64,000 nucleotides of DNA from SIG607 sp045592625. Lineage in GTDB: Bacteria; Bacillota; Clostridia; Oscillospirales; Acutalibacteraceae. The stretch is from assembly GCA_045592625.1 (NCBI GenBank), contig JAZNVC010000004.1:62001-126000 (forward strand), read 5' to 3'. A program made the translations under genes and the position numbers. Positions 1-7,878 of the stretch are shown piece after piece. Numbering within the stretch: the stretch's first letter is position 1; the number at the start of each line of letters is the position of its first letter. Under the pieces are notes generated by a model that saw nothing but the letters and a program-made list of their open reading frames with translations, was not told the origin of the DNA and searched no databases.

Positions 1-14
1 TAATATTTAGGATT

Positions 15-49
15 ATAACCCCCATAATAATATTTGTCAAGGGGGTTAT
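15..49. promoter_or_regulatory. 9-bp inverted repeat over the ribosome binding site of the HTH gene
   Basis: ATAACCCCC (15-23) and GGGGGTTAT (41-49) are perfect complements with a 17-nt loop. The 3' arm contains the only SD-like G-run upstream of the ATG at 53. It may be an operator, an RNA hairpin hiding the SD, or the terminator of a gene left of the window. The sequence alone does not separate these. Confidence 0.5.
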
Positions 50-52
50 TTT

Positions 53-262
53 ATGATAGTTTTTAATAAATTATGGCTCACAATGAAGCAAAAAGGTTTT
101 ACAACCTATAAATTAAGAGAAAAATGCGGAATTGACAGTAAAACAATCAGACGTCTTAAAGCCAATGAAAATATTGAAACAAAAACAATTGATAAAATTT
201 GTACCGCATTGAATTGCAAAATAGAAGATATTGCAGAATTTATAAATAATGAAGATAATTAA
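53..262 (+). CDS. small Cro/C1-type HTH transcriptional regulator
   Basis: The 69-aa protein consists almost entirely of one lambda-repressor-like helix-turn-helix domain, similar to the YozG-like single-domain regulators. Residues 18-35 (YKLREKCGIDSKTIRRLK) form the expected HTH with a basic recognition helix. The segment TIDKICTALNCKIEDIAEFI is the usual closing pair of helices. There is no effector or membrane domain. It is a lone gene: a bidirectional terminator follows, and the next gene is on the other strand. A perfect 9-bp inverted repeat covers its SD, so autoregulation is possible. Its targets are unknown. Confidence 0.85.
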   Translation: MIVFNKLWLTMKQKGFTTYKLREKCGIDSKTIRRLKANENIETKTIDKICTALNCKIEDIAEFINNEDN

Positions 263-299
263 AAAGGACTTGGGAAAATCCCAAGTCCTTTAGTTTTTT
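261..299. terminator. bidirectional intrinsic terminator
   Basis: AAAGGACTTGGGA (263-275) pairs perfectly with TCCCAAGTCCTTT (279-291) around an AAA loop. There is a T-run on the + side (294-299) and an A-run at 261-265 that gives T's on the - side. It serves the HTH gene and the convergent GGGtGRT gene. Confidence 0.92.
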
Positions 300-316
300 A
301 TTCAAATAATCTATAA

Positions 317-1318
317 TTATTTGTTAAGTGCTTCGTTAACTGCAACTGCGCAAGCAACAGTCATACCAACCATGGGGTTATTACCTGCGCCGATAAGTCC
401 CATCATCTCAACGTGAGCAGGAACGGAAGATGAACCTGCAAACTGAGCGTCGGAGTGCATACGTCCCATAGTATCTGTCATACCGTAGGAAGCAGGACCT
501 GCAGCCATATTATCGGGATGGAGAGTTCTGCCTGTACCGCCACCGCTTGCAACCGAGAAGTACTTTTTACCCTGTTCGATACATTCTTTTTTATAGGTAC
601 CGGCAACAGGATGCTGGAAACGGGTGGGGTTGGTGGAATTACCTGTAATGGAAACGTCAACACCTTCAAGATGCATAATAGCAACGCCTTCACGAACGTC
701 GTCAGCACCGTAGCAACGAACCTTTGCTCTTTCGCCATCAGAATAAGCAATTTCTTCAACAACATTTACCTTACCGGTATAGTAGTCAAACTTAGTCTGA
801 ACGTAGGTAAAGCCGTTAATACGGGAAATAATTTTAGCAGCATCCTTACCAAGACCGTTAAGGATTACACGAAGGGGTTCTTTTCTGGCTTTATTAGCAC
901 TCTTAGCAAGACCAATAGCACCTTCAGCAGCAGCGAAGGATTCATGACCTGCAAGGAATGCAAAACACTTGGTTTCGTCTCTGAGAAGCATTGCACCGAG
1001 GTTACCGTGGCCAAGACCTACCTTACGGTCGTCAGCAACAGAACCGGGGATACAGAAGGACTGAAGACCGAGACCGATTTTTTCAGCAGCTTCAGCAGCA
1101 GATGCAGCTTTATCTTTAATTGCTATTGCACAGCCTACAACGTAAGCCCAAGCAGCGTTTTCAAAACAAATAGGCTGAATGCCCTTTACGATGCCGTAAG
1201 CATCAACACCTGCGTCGTCACAGATTTTTTTTGCTTCTTCAATAGAAGCAATGCCATGTTTATTAAGTTCCGCATTGATTTGGTCAATACGTCTTTCATA
1301 ACTTTCAAATAATGCCAT
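317..1318 (-). CDS. GGGtGRT protein (Fe-S scaffold-associated)
   Basis: The 333-aa protein carries the family signature GGGTGRT at residues 259-265, followed by LHPDN. The family is named after this motif and is common in anaerobic Clostridia and some archaea. Its biochemical role is not established. It is repeatedly found next to an IscU/NifU-like scaffold, as it is here (19-nt gap), so a role in Fe-S cluster handling is inferred from context. Several cysteines (residues 33, 51, 63, 89, 118, 202, 246) could be ligands. The start is supported by AAGGAGG upstream of the ATG at 1318. It is the second gene of a two-gene operon that ends in the terminator at 261-299. Confidence 0.88.
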   Translation of the reverse strand: MALFESYERRIDQINAELNKHGIASIEEAKKICDDAGVDAYGIVKGIQPICFENAAWAYVVGCAIAIKDKAASAAEAAEKIGLGLQSFCIPGSVADDRKVGLGHGNLGAMLLRDETKCFAFLAGHESFAAAEGAIGLAKSANKARKEPLRVILNGLGKDAAKIISRINGFTYVQTKFDYYTGKVNVVEEIAYSDGERAKVRCYGADDVREGVAIMHLEGVDVSITGNSTNPTRFQHPVAGTYKKECIEQGKKYFSVASGGGTGRTLHPDNMAAGPASYGMTDTMGRMHSDAQFAGSSSVPAHVEMMGLIGAGNNPMVGMTVACAVAVNEALNK

Positions 1319-1336
1319 AAGTCACTGCCTCCTTAA

Positions 1337-2029
1337 TTATTCTTCACGTGGGTCGATGAGTTTTACAGCATCATCAACACGTCCGTACTGGCCGCTTGCT
1401 TTTTCTAAAGCTTCGTTAGCGTCCATACCTTTTTTAATCATATCCATCATCTTACCAAGATGAACGAACTTGTAACCTGTAATCTGGTCGTCCTTGTCAA
1501 CGGCAATCTTAGTGATATAGCCTTCGGCAAGTTCGAGATAACGGGGACCCTTAGTCTTGGTAGCGTAGGTAGTACCTACCTGAGAACGAAGTCCCTTACC
1601 TAAATCTTCAAGACCTGCACCAATGGGAAGACCGTCTTCAGAGAATGCAGTCTGAGTACGACCGTAAACGATTTGTAAGAACAATTCTCTCATAGCGGTG
1701 TTAATAGCATCGCAAACGAGGTCGGTGTTAAGTGCTTCAAGAATGGTCTTTCCAACCAAAATTTCGGAAGCCATAGCTGCCGAGTGAGTCATACCTGAAC
1801 AGCCGAGAGTCTCAACGAGAGCCTCTTCAATAATACCCTCTTTAACGTTAAGGGTGAGTTTGCAGGTACCCTGCTGAGGAGCACACCAGCCCACACCGTG
1901 TGTAAGACCGGAAACATCCTTTACTTCTTTTACCTGAGTCCACTGACCTTCCTGCGGAATAGGTGCAGGTCCGTGGTATGCGCCCTTAGCAAGAGGACAC
2001 ATTTTTTCTACTTCATGTGAGTATTTCAT
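1337..2029 (-). CDS. iron-sulfur cluster assembly scaffold-like protein (IscU/NifU family)
   Basis: The 230-aa protein has an IscU-like fold region: the stretch GCSGMTHSAAMASEILVGKT (C77) resembles the GCGSAIASSS..GKT box of IscU/NifU. Cys49, Cys56, Cys77 and Cys106 are candidate ligands. It is longer than IscU (about 130 aa), with an added C-terminal region. It is probably a scaffold working with the GGGtGRT protein encoded immediately downstream. The start ATG at 2029 has AAAGGAG upstream, and an extended -10 promoter lies at 2077-2104. No cysteine desulfurase gene is seen in the window. Confidence 0.82.
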   Translation of the reverse strand: MKYSHEVEKMCPLAKGAYHGPAPIPQEGQWTQVKEVKDVSGLTHGVGWCAPQQGTCKLTLNVKEGIIEEALVETLGCSGMTHSAAMASEILVGKTILEALNTDLVCDAINTAMRELFLQIVYGRTQTAFSEDGLPIGAGLEDLGKGLRSQVGTTYATKTKGPRYLELAEGYITKIAVDKDDQITGYKFVHLGKMMDMIKKGMDANEALEKASGQYGRVDDAVKLIDPREE

Positions 2030-2076
2030 AACAGAACTCCTTTCGGTTAATCCGCCTTTATAGGCGCTTCGAAATA

Positions 2077-2104
2077 ATTATATCATACTTTTTAAAATAT
2101 GCAA
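2077..2104 (-). promoter_or_regulatory. sigma-A promoter of the scaffold/GGGtGRT operon
   Basis: On the - strand, TTGCAT (2099-2104), a 16-bp spacer and TATAAT (2077-2082), with TG one base before the -10 (extended -10). A small hairpin (CGCCT/AGGCG, 2053-2066) lies in the 5' UTR. Confidence 0.75.
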
Positions 2105-2152
2105 TGTTTTTTCGGCAGGAAAAAGGTCTTTTTGACAATTTTTTCACACATT

Positions 2153-4918
2153 TCAGATTATTCCCGCAAGATATAGTTTAATATTTGCAAGGTCAGCTGC
2201 ATTTACCGTACCGTCACGGTTAAAATCATAAAGGAATTCGTCTGCTTCTTCTAATCCTGCAAGAGCAAGTTTAAGCATTGCCAAATCTACTGCATTTATT
2301 ACGCCGTCCTTATTGCAATCCCCCGGGAGCAAATCACTCCATACTGCATACAGAGTTACACTCTCTGTAAAGATATACCTTACATCTGCAATATATTCAA
2401 CCTTTCCGTTCTTTACGGTTGACCAGCCCATAAATATTTTACTTTCATTTTTCATATCGGTAATTTCAATAGCAAATTCACCAAAAAAGCCTAAAACCGC
2501 AGTATCGGGAGCACCCGTACCGCCGTTGGCATCAAAGGAAATAGTAATAGGCTGGTAGGTTTTGGGATTTAAAGAAATTTCCTTTATTAAGGTTACGTTA
2601 TTATATCCGTCACGTGCATAAACCTTAGTAACATAAATGCTGTCTGAAGTAGTAAAGTCCGAGGTCTTGACACGTACTGCATATAAATTCTCGCCTATTA
2701 CATTTGCAAGATGCTCTTTTTCGGTTCCGTTTACAGTTGTTTTTGCACAAACAGAGCTCATAGCTATATCATCTGTTGCAAAAACAACCAAGGTATATCC
2801 TGTTTCATCAATATCGGCAACATCTACAAGAGTTCCCTGAGGTGCTATTTTATCAATAATATTAAATGAAACCTTATAAATGCTTTTTATGGTAACATCA
2901 CTGCTTGCAAAAATTTCAAAGGTATGTTCTCCATAGGAAAGCTCATTTGCACTAAGCTGAATTTTAAATCCTGCATAATCGGTGGTACAAGCACTGTAAG
3001 AGTTCTTTACATCTGTACGCTTTTCTGTTGGCATGGGCGTTTTCGGTCCGCCATCAACAGAGTAATAGCAGAGAGCCTCACCTGTATTGCTGAATGCCCA
3101 TCCCCTTATGGTTATGGTATCATCAACGGTATAATCCTGACTGCCTGTGGGTGTTTCAAGTTTAGACTGAAATGCAATACTTTTTCTGTTAGAACCGTAA
3201 AGGGTTACGTTAGAGGTAGGAACATAACCTGTATAACCCTTACTGTTTTTGGTAACGCTTACCTTAAACTTTTTGTTACCCTTTCCGTCATAGGTTATTC
3301 CCAGAACGGTAACCGTATCACCAACAGACAAACTGCACACCTTTGTCGAACCGTCGGGGGTGGAGATGAGGGAACAAGCCGTATTTATGGTATCCTTACT
3401 TTTAGCGCTTAAGGTTACTCGTTTATAGTAAATATAGCCTTCTTTTCCGTTGCTAAGCACACGTATATAGTACCATTTATCTCCGTCTTTATCGAAAGCG
3501 GCTTCCAATACGGTAACCTTTACATTTGCCGCAACTGTAGCAACTATATCATTTTCGGTGCCCGGAGCACTGCGAAGATTATAGGAAACGTTGGTATAAT
3601 CATAATCCGGCTCGGCAGGAGCTTCGTCGATAGAAATGAAATCACTTCTGACATAACCCTCAATCTTATCATCAAAAACTATTACCTTATGCCATTTTTC
3701 ACCTTTGCTGTTGGTAACAGTATCAATAATTTCTACCTTTGTTCCTTTATTATATTCGCCTAATATATCCCCTGCAGTACTTTCAATGCTTCTTAATCGT
3801 ACCGTATTATCATTTATGTACGGTGTTTCGGTTTTTGTCACAATTTTAATGAAATCGTGACGAATATAACCCTCTTTATCATCAGAGAGAATTTTAACAG
3901 CGTACCAATATTCTTCTTTATCGTTTTTTGTTACACCAAGAAGTTTTACATAAGTACCGCTGTCATATTCGCTGACTATATCCGAGTCGGTACCCGCCTT
4001 ACTTCTGAGCCGCACGTTATCACCATTAATATGATGGGTTTTCTGGGTGTCTGTCTTATTCAAAAGTGTTATGAAATCACTGCGAATATAACCCGTTTGT
4101 CCTGTGCTGACTATTTTTACCTCATGCCATAATTTGCCGTCTTCACCTGTAACAGAATCAAGAATTTCAACACCTGTTCCACTATCAAATGAGGCTATTT
4201 TGGAAAAGTTGGTTCCTGCCCCGCTTCGCATATTTACTCCGTCGCTGTTAACATAGTCGAAAGCGGGTGTTAAACTTCCCGAAGATGAAGAAGAACCCGA
4301 ATAGGCAGGGGTAACAAAAGCCTGAATAGCATCTGACGATACCGAAACACTGTTATAGCACACTTTGTCCCCTGTGGCATTTCCGTGAACTACCCATATT
4401 TTTTTGGCAGATGAGTCGTAAGAACACACTATTGCTACGTGGGAACTTTCCTTATAGGTGCCGTCGGAATTTTTATCGGGCCAATAATATGTCCCCGAAT
4501 AGCCGTTTGTCATAGGATTATAAAGCACCAAATCACCGCGTTTTGGGGTATAATCGTCTTTATAATGGTATGTTCCGCTGTTTCTGAAGTTATTTGCCTT
4601 TGCGGTTTTATGAATAATGGAAGTGGGGATTCCCGCCTGATTTGCACACCAGGCTACAAACATACCACACCACTGTGCATAGGTGTAGTTTTCTCCGTAC
4701 CAGGCACCGTACTTGGTTCCCACAGTAGTATTGCCGTAATAACCCACCTGTGTCATAGCAACGCCTATAAGGTCTTCAATATACTTGCCTGTATTGTTCC
4801 AGGTGTTAGGATATTCGGTACTGTATTTTACATCTGCCTTTACGTTAATAGGGCATAAAGCCGTAAATGCAAGGAGAATGGAAAGAAAGCAAATTGCAAT
4901 TTTTTTGAGGTTGTGCAT
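2153..4918 (-). CDS. secreted CHAP amidase-like protein with SH3 repeats, InlB-type repeat and dockerin
   Basis: The 921-aa exported protein begins with a signal peptide (MHNLKKIAICFLSILLAFTA, probable cleavage after VKA). A CHAP/NlpC-like domain follows (about residues 45-205) with catalytic Cys84 in QWCGMF and His160 in SSHVAIV. Next come four to five bacterial SH3 domains (about 215-580, recurring VNLRSxxG and GYIRSDFI motifs), an Ig-like/structural region, a Listeria-type B repeat (ISFDANGGTG..GWS..LYAVWS) and a C-terminal type I dockerin. The dockerin has two calcium loops, DCNKDGVINAVDLAMLK and DFNRDGTVNAADLANIK. It is probably a peptidoglycan hydrolase displayed through dockerin-cohesin binding; no cohesin gene is in the window. 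I chose the ATG at 4918 because AAGGACGG precedes it. An upstream in-frame ATG at 4957 has no SD. Confidence 0.86.
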   Translation of the reverse strand: MHNLKKIAICFLSILLAFTALCPINVKADVKYSTEYPNTWNNTGKYIEDLIGVAMTQVGYYGNTTVGTKYGAWYGENYTYAQWCGMFVAWCANQAGIPTSIIHKTAKANNFRNSGTYHYKDDYTPKRGDLVLYNPMTNGYSGTYYWPDKNSDGTYKESSHVAIVCSYDSSAKKIWVVHGNATGDKVCYNSVSVSSDAIQAFVTPAYSGSSSSSGSLTPAFDYVNSDGVNMRSGAGTNFSKIASFDSGTGVEILDSVTGEDGKLWHEVKIVSTGQTGYIRSDFITLLNKTDTQKTHHINGDNVRLRSKAGTDSDIVSEYDSGTYVKLLGVTKNDKEEYWYAVKILSDDKEGYIRHDFIKIVTKTETPYINDNTVRLRSIESTAGDILGEYNKGTKVEIIDTVTNSKGEKWHKVIVFDDKIEGYVRSDFISIDEAPAEPDYDYTNVSYNLRSAPGTENDIVATVAANVKVTVLEAAFDKDGDKWYYIRVLSNGKEGYIYYKRVTLSAKSKDTINTACSLISTPDGSTKVCSLSVGDTVTVLGITYDGKGNKKFKVSVTKNSKGYTGYVPTSNVTLYGSNRKSIAFQSKLETPTGSQDYTVDDTITIRGWAFSNTGEALCYYSVDGGPKTPMPTEKRTDVKNSYSACTTDYAGFKIQLSANELSYGEHTFEIFASSDVTIKSIYKVSFNIIDKIAPQGTLVDVADIDETGYTLVVFATDDIAMSSVCAKTTVNGTEKEHLANVIGENLYAVRVKTSDFTTSDSIYVTKVYARDGYNNVTLIKEISLNPKTYQPITISFDANGGTGAPDTAVLGFFGEFAIEITDMKNESKIFMGWSTVKNGKVEYIADVRYIFTESVTLYAVWSDLLPGDCNKDGVINAVDLAMLKLALAGLEEADEFLYDFNRDGTVNAADLANIKLYLAGII

Positions 4919-4971
4919 TAAATTTTCCGTCCTTTTTAAGAAACAATAAATAAACATAATATAGCATTATT

Positions 4972-5000
4972 ATAATATCATAAAAAATAGGCAAAGTCAA
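4972..5000 (-). promoter_or_regulatory. sigma-A promoter of the CHAP/dockerin gene
   Basis: On the - strand, TTGACT (4995-5000), a 17-bp spacer and TATTAT (4972-4977) with an upstream TG. It lies between the strong terminator at 5018-5039 and the gene, so the gene can be transcribed independently of the upstream unit. Confidence 0.75.
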
Positions 5001-5007
5001 ACCCAAT

Positions 5008-5039
5008 AATAAGAAAACCCGACGTCAAAAGACGTCGGG
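5008..5039 (-). terminator. strong intrinsic terminator of the 5.0-5.4 kb transcript
   Basis: CCCGACGTC (5018-5026) and GACGTCGGG (5031-5039) form a perfect 9-bp GC-rich stem with a 4-nt loop. On the - strand it is followed by TTTTCTTATT. The + side lacks a T-run, so it acts on - strand transcripts. Confidence 0.9.
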
Positions 5040-5367
5040 AAATATTAACTGTACATTGGTAACACCCTAACCTATTTAATGTTTTTTAAAATTTTTACAT
5101 TACACATCGGTCTCACCATATTTATATTTTTTAAGAAAGGATTATTTCACAAAACAAAACATTTTTTGTTTTAAACTTAAAGATTAAAAATTTCAAAAAA
5201 GTAAATTTTAACTCAAATCGAATATACTCTATTAACTTTGTCTTTGGTTTATTGAAATGAATTTTAATACTTTTTCGGACTCACCTCTTTCAGTTTGATA
5301 GGCTCACCTTAACAGGCTCGGCTTCCATTTTCATTGGTATCAGCCACCTTTCTGTCCTCTCTTTTCT
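5012..5367 (-). ncRNA. candidate structured noncoding RNA or riboswitch-like leader
   Basis: A perfect consensus promoter and a strong terminator bracket about 355 nt that contain no ORF longer than a 14-codon one. The unit contains GGTGAGTCC, GGTGAGACC and GGTGAGCC, on the - strand at 5285-5277, 5117-5109 and 5308-5301. It also has a local hairpin (GGCT..CCA..TGG.AGCC, near 5318-5350). The 14-codon ORF (5334-5290, MKMEAEPVKVSLSN) has a good SD, AAAGGTGG, so a leader peptide or small protein is an alternative. I do not recognise a known riboswitch, 6S, SRP, tmRNA or RNase P core. It lies directly upstream of the CHAP/dockerin gene and could be its leader. Confidence 0.5.
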
Positions 5368-5373
5368 GTTTTT

Positions 5374-5402
5374 ATTATAGTGCATAATCAATCATTTGTC
5401 AA
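5374..5402 (-). promoter_or_regulatory. perfect consensus sigma-A promoter
   Basis: On the - strand, TTGACA (5397-5402), a 17-bp spacer and TATAAT (5374-5379): a full consensus match driving the noncoding unit that ends at 5018. Such a match suggests strong expression. Confidence 0.85.
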
Positions 5403-5493
5403 GTGTTTTGTTCAAAACTTTTATATATTTTTTTAAAAGTTATGAACAACTCCGACTTTTGCTATATTTTTTTTAAAAAATGCTAAATTATGG

Positions 5494-5522
5494 TTTACCA
5501 AAACTAAAAAATGTGATAGTAT
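5494..5522 (+). promoter_or_regulatory. probable promoter of the nfnA-nfnB operon
   Basis: TTTACC (5494-5499), a 17-bp spacer and TAGTAT (5517-5522) with an upstream TG. It is a moderate match, about 30 bp before the start codon. Confidence 0.55.
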
Positions 5523-5552
5523 ATATTTATACGACTTGTTAAGGTGAACATT

Positions 5553-6416
5553 ATGTATAAAATAGTAAGCAAGAAAATTCTTAATCCAACCGTTACTATG
5601 ATGGATATTAGTGCCCCGCTTGTTGCAAAGAAAGCACAGGCTGGTCAGTTTATTATACTCAGAACCCATAAAGATGGCGAACGTATCCCCCTTACCGTAG
5701 CAGGATATGACCGAAAGGTCGGTACTGTTAAAATTATTTTCCAAACCGTTGGAGAAACCACCTTACGTCTTTCAAAAATGCAGGAGGGCGAATATATTGA
5801 GGACTTTGCAGGACCCTTAGGAGTTCCCACTAAAACCGAAGGACTCAAAAAGGTTTTAATAGTAGGCGGCGGTGTGGGTTGTGCCATTGCCCTTCCCATT
5901 GCCCAAAAACTTAAAGAACAGGGTGCATCTGTAACCAGCATAATCGGTTTTAGAAGCAAAGACCTTTTAATTCTTGAAGAAGAATTCAGCCTCGCTTCTA
6001 ATAGACTTTTCGTTATGACCGACGATGGTTCTTACGGGCAAAAGGGCAACGTTTGTATGCCTATCAATGATATGCTGAAAAAGGGAGAAACCTTTGACGA
6101 GGTTATTACCATAGGTCCCCTTATTATGATGAAATTTGTAGTAGAGGCAGTACGTCCATCTAATATACCTTGTACCGTTTCAATGAATCCAATAATGATA
6201 GACGGCACGGGAATGTGCGGCGGATGCAGACTGTCTCTTATAGAAGACGGAAAAAGAACAGTAAAATTTGCCTGTGTTGACGGCCCCGATTTTGACGGTT
6301 ACAAGGTAGATTTTGACGAAGCCATGAGCAGAGCCTCTATGTATAAAGATTTTGAAAAACACGCATATGATGCCGCCTGTAACCTATTAAACAAGGAGGC
6401 AAGTGGCAATGAATAA
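5553..6416 (+). CDS. nfnA: NfnA-like FAD/NAD(P)-binding [2Fe-2S] oxidoreductase subunit
   Basis: The 287-aa protein belongs to the ferredoxin reductase/dihydroorotate dehydrogenase electron-transfer family (SudB/NfnA). An N-terminal FAD beta-barrel includes AGQFIILR and RIPLTVAGYD. A NAD(P)-binding domain begins VLIVGGGVGCAIALPIAQKL. A C-terminal Cys cluster, MCGGC plus a Cys in KFACVDG and the preceding region, fits a [2Fe-2S] site. With the next gene it probably forms the NADH-dependent reduced ferredoxin:NADP oxidoreductase, a cytoplasmic electron-bifurcating transhydrogenase. The ATG at 5553 is preferred over the GTG at 5544 because AAGGTG lies at the right distance. It overlaps the next gene by 8 nt. 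A sulfide dehydrogenase or glutamate synthase partner is the alternative reading. Confidence 0.85.
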   Translation: MYKIVSKKILNPTVTMMDISAPLVAKKAQAGQFIILRTHKDGERIPLTVAGYDRKVGTVKIIFQTVGETTLRLSKMQEGEYIEDFAGPLGVPTKTEGLKKVLIVGGGVGCAIALPIAQKLKEQGASVTSIIGFRSKDLLILEEEFSLASNRLFVMTDDGSYGQKGNVCMPINDMLKKGETFDEVITIGPLIMMKFVVEAVRPSNIPCTVSMNPIMIDGTGMCGGCRLSLIEDGKRTVKFACVDGPDFDGYKVDFDEAMSRASMYKDFEKHAYDAACNLLNKEASGNE

Positions 6417-7803
6417 ACCTAATATGTCAAATGCAAAAAATCCTATGCCCTGTCAAGCACCTGTGCTCAGAGCAAAAAATTTCAACGAGGTTGCTTTGGG
6501 TTACGATGAAGAAACTGCCGTTAACGAAGCTTTACGCTGTTTAAACTGCAAAAATATGCCCTGTGTTCAGGGCTGCCCTGTTAATATTCATATCCCCGCT
6601 TTTATAGAGAAAGTAAAGGAATGTGATTTTGAAGGTGCGTATAATATTATAAATAATTCCTCCTCTCTTCCCGCCGTTTGCGGAAGGGTTTGCCCTCAGG
6701 AAAAGCAATGCGAAGCAAATTGTGTAAGAGGCATAAAAGGAGAAAGTGTGGGCATTGGCAGACTTGAACGCTTTGTTGCCGATTGGCACAATGCTCACAG
6801 TGAAAACATCCCTGTTAAAGCAGAACCCAACGGGCACAAGGTAGCAATAATAGGCAGCGGCCCTTCGGGACTTACCTGTGCGGGAGATTTAGCAAAATCA
6901 GGCTATGCCGTTTCTGTTTTTGAAGCTTTGCACACAGCAGGCGGCGTACTGGTTTACGGTATCCCTGAATTCAGACTTCCCAAAAAGATAGTACAAAAGG
7001 AAATCGATAATCTTATTTCTATGGGTGTAGAAATAAACACCAATATTATAATAGGCAAAACACTTACCGTAGACGAGCTTTTCGATATGGGATATGAAGC
7101 AGTATTTATAGGTTCGGGAGCAGGACTTCCCTCATTTATGGGAATAAAGGGCGAAAGCCTTAAAGGTGTTTATTCGGCAAATGAATTTTTAACCCGAAGC
7201 AACCTTATGAAATCCTATTTGGAAAATCCCACCACCCCCATTATGAAGGGCGGTAAGGTTGCGGTAGTAGGCGGAGGAAACGTGGCTCTGGATGCAGCAA
7301 GAACCGCTTTGCGACTGGGTGCCGAAAAGGTTTACATTGTATATAGAAGAAGTATGAACGAGCTTCCGGCCAGAAAGGAAGAGGTTGAACACGCTCTTGA
7401 AGAAGGTGTGGAGTTTATGCTTCTTAAAAGTCCAACCGAAATTTTAGGCGATGAAAACGGCTTTGTTAAAGCAATAAAGTGCATTAAAATGGAACTGGGC
7501 GAACCTGACGAACGAGGAAGAAGAAGCCCTGTACCTATAGAAAACAGTGAATTCACGTTTGATATAGACACGGTTGTTATTTCCATAGGAACCTCACCAA
7601 ATCCTCTTATAAAGAACACTACAGAAGGATTAAGCGTAAACAAACGCGGGGGAATAATAGTTGAAGAAAACACAGGTGCTACCAGCAAGACGGGAGTTTT
7701 TGCCGGCGGTGATGCGGTAACGGGTGCCGCAACGGTAATCTCAGCTATGGGAGCAGGCAAAACTGCCGCTCGTTCTATCGATGAATATATTAAAAACAAG
7801 TAA
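6409..7803 (+). CDS. nfnB: NfnB / GltD-like NADPH-dependent flavoprotein subunit
   Basis: The 464-aa protein has the GltD fold. The N-terminal Fe-S module has cysteines in CLNCKNMPCVQGCPVN and in CGRVCPQEKQCEANCVRG (two [4Fe-4S] sites). An FAD Rossmann motif GSGPSGLTCAGDLAKSGY and an NADPH motif GGGNVALDAARTALRLGA follow, and it ends with GVFAGGDAVTGAATV. Because it is paired with an NfnA-like gene and no glutamate synthase large subunit is present, NfnAB is favoured over glutamate synthase. The ATG at 6409 has AAGGAGG 9 nt upstream; an in-frame GTG at 6403 is too close to the SD. Confidence 0.86.
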   Translation: MNKPNMSNAKNPMPCQAPVLRAKNFNEVALGYDEETAVNEALRCLNCKNMPCVQGCPVNIHIPAFIEKVKECDFEGAYNIINNSSSLPAVCGRVCPQEKQCEANCVRGIKGESVGIGRLERFVADWHNAHSENIPVKAEPNGHKVAIIGSGPSGLTCAGDLAKSGYAVSVFEALHTAGGVLVYGIPEFRLPKKIVQKEIDNLISMGVEINTNIIIGKTLTVDELFDMGYEAVFIGSGAGLPSFMGIKGESLKGVYSANEFLTRSNLMKSYLENPTTPIMKGGKVAVVGGGNVALDAARTALRLGAEKVYIVYRRSMNELPARKEEVEHALEEGVEFMLLKSPTEILGDENGFVKAIKCIKMELGEPDERGRRSPVPIENSEFTFDIDTVVISIGTSPNPLIKNTTEGLSVNKRGGIIVEENTGATSKTGVFAGGDAVTGAATVISAMGAGKTAARSIDEYIKNK

Positions 7804-7806
7804 TTG

Positions 7807-7843
7807 AAACCGTATTATTAAAAAATACCATAATTACGGTTTT
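7807..7843 (+). terminator. weak hairpin after nfnB
   Basis: AAACCGTA (7807-7814) pairs with TACGGTTT (7835-7842) around a 20-nt AT-rich loop, followed by only TTTT including the stem end. A weak terminator at best. Confidence 0.35.
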
Positions 7844-7878
7844 AACATAATATTCAATTATTATACGAGGTGATTAAA

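Noticed and set aside
455..1312. Long open frame on the + strand opposite the GGGtGRT gene
   Set aside because: It is a shadow of a clearly recognised - strand gene; it has no SD, no family blocks and an unusual residue mix.
5272..5290. RNase P-like core word GAGGTGAGTCC in the orphan transcript
   Set aside because: It only resembles GAGGAAAGTCC. The other universal elements of RNase P RNA are missing or in the wrong order.
5433..5744. 103-codon - strand frame overlapping the nfnA start and the orphan promoter
   Set aside because: It runs across the nfnA gene and its promoter, with no SD and no recognisable family.
6409..7803. Glutamate synthase small subunit
   Set aside because: No gltB-type large subunit is present, and the paired NfnA-like gene favours the transhydrogenase; GltD-like sequence alone does not decide.
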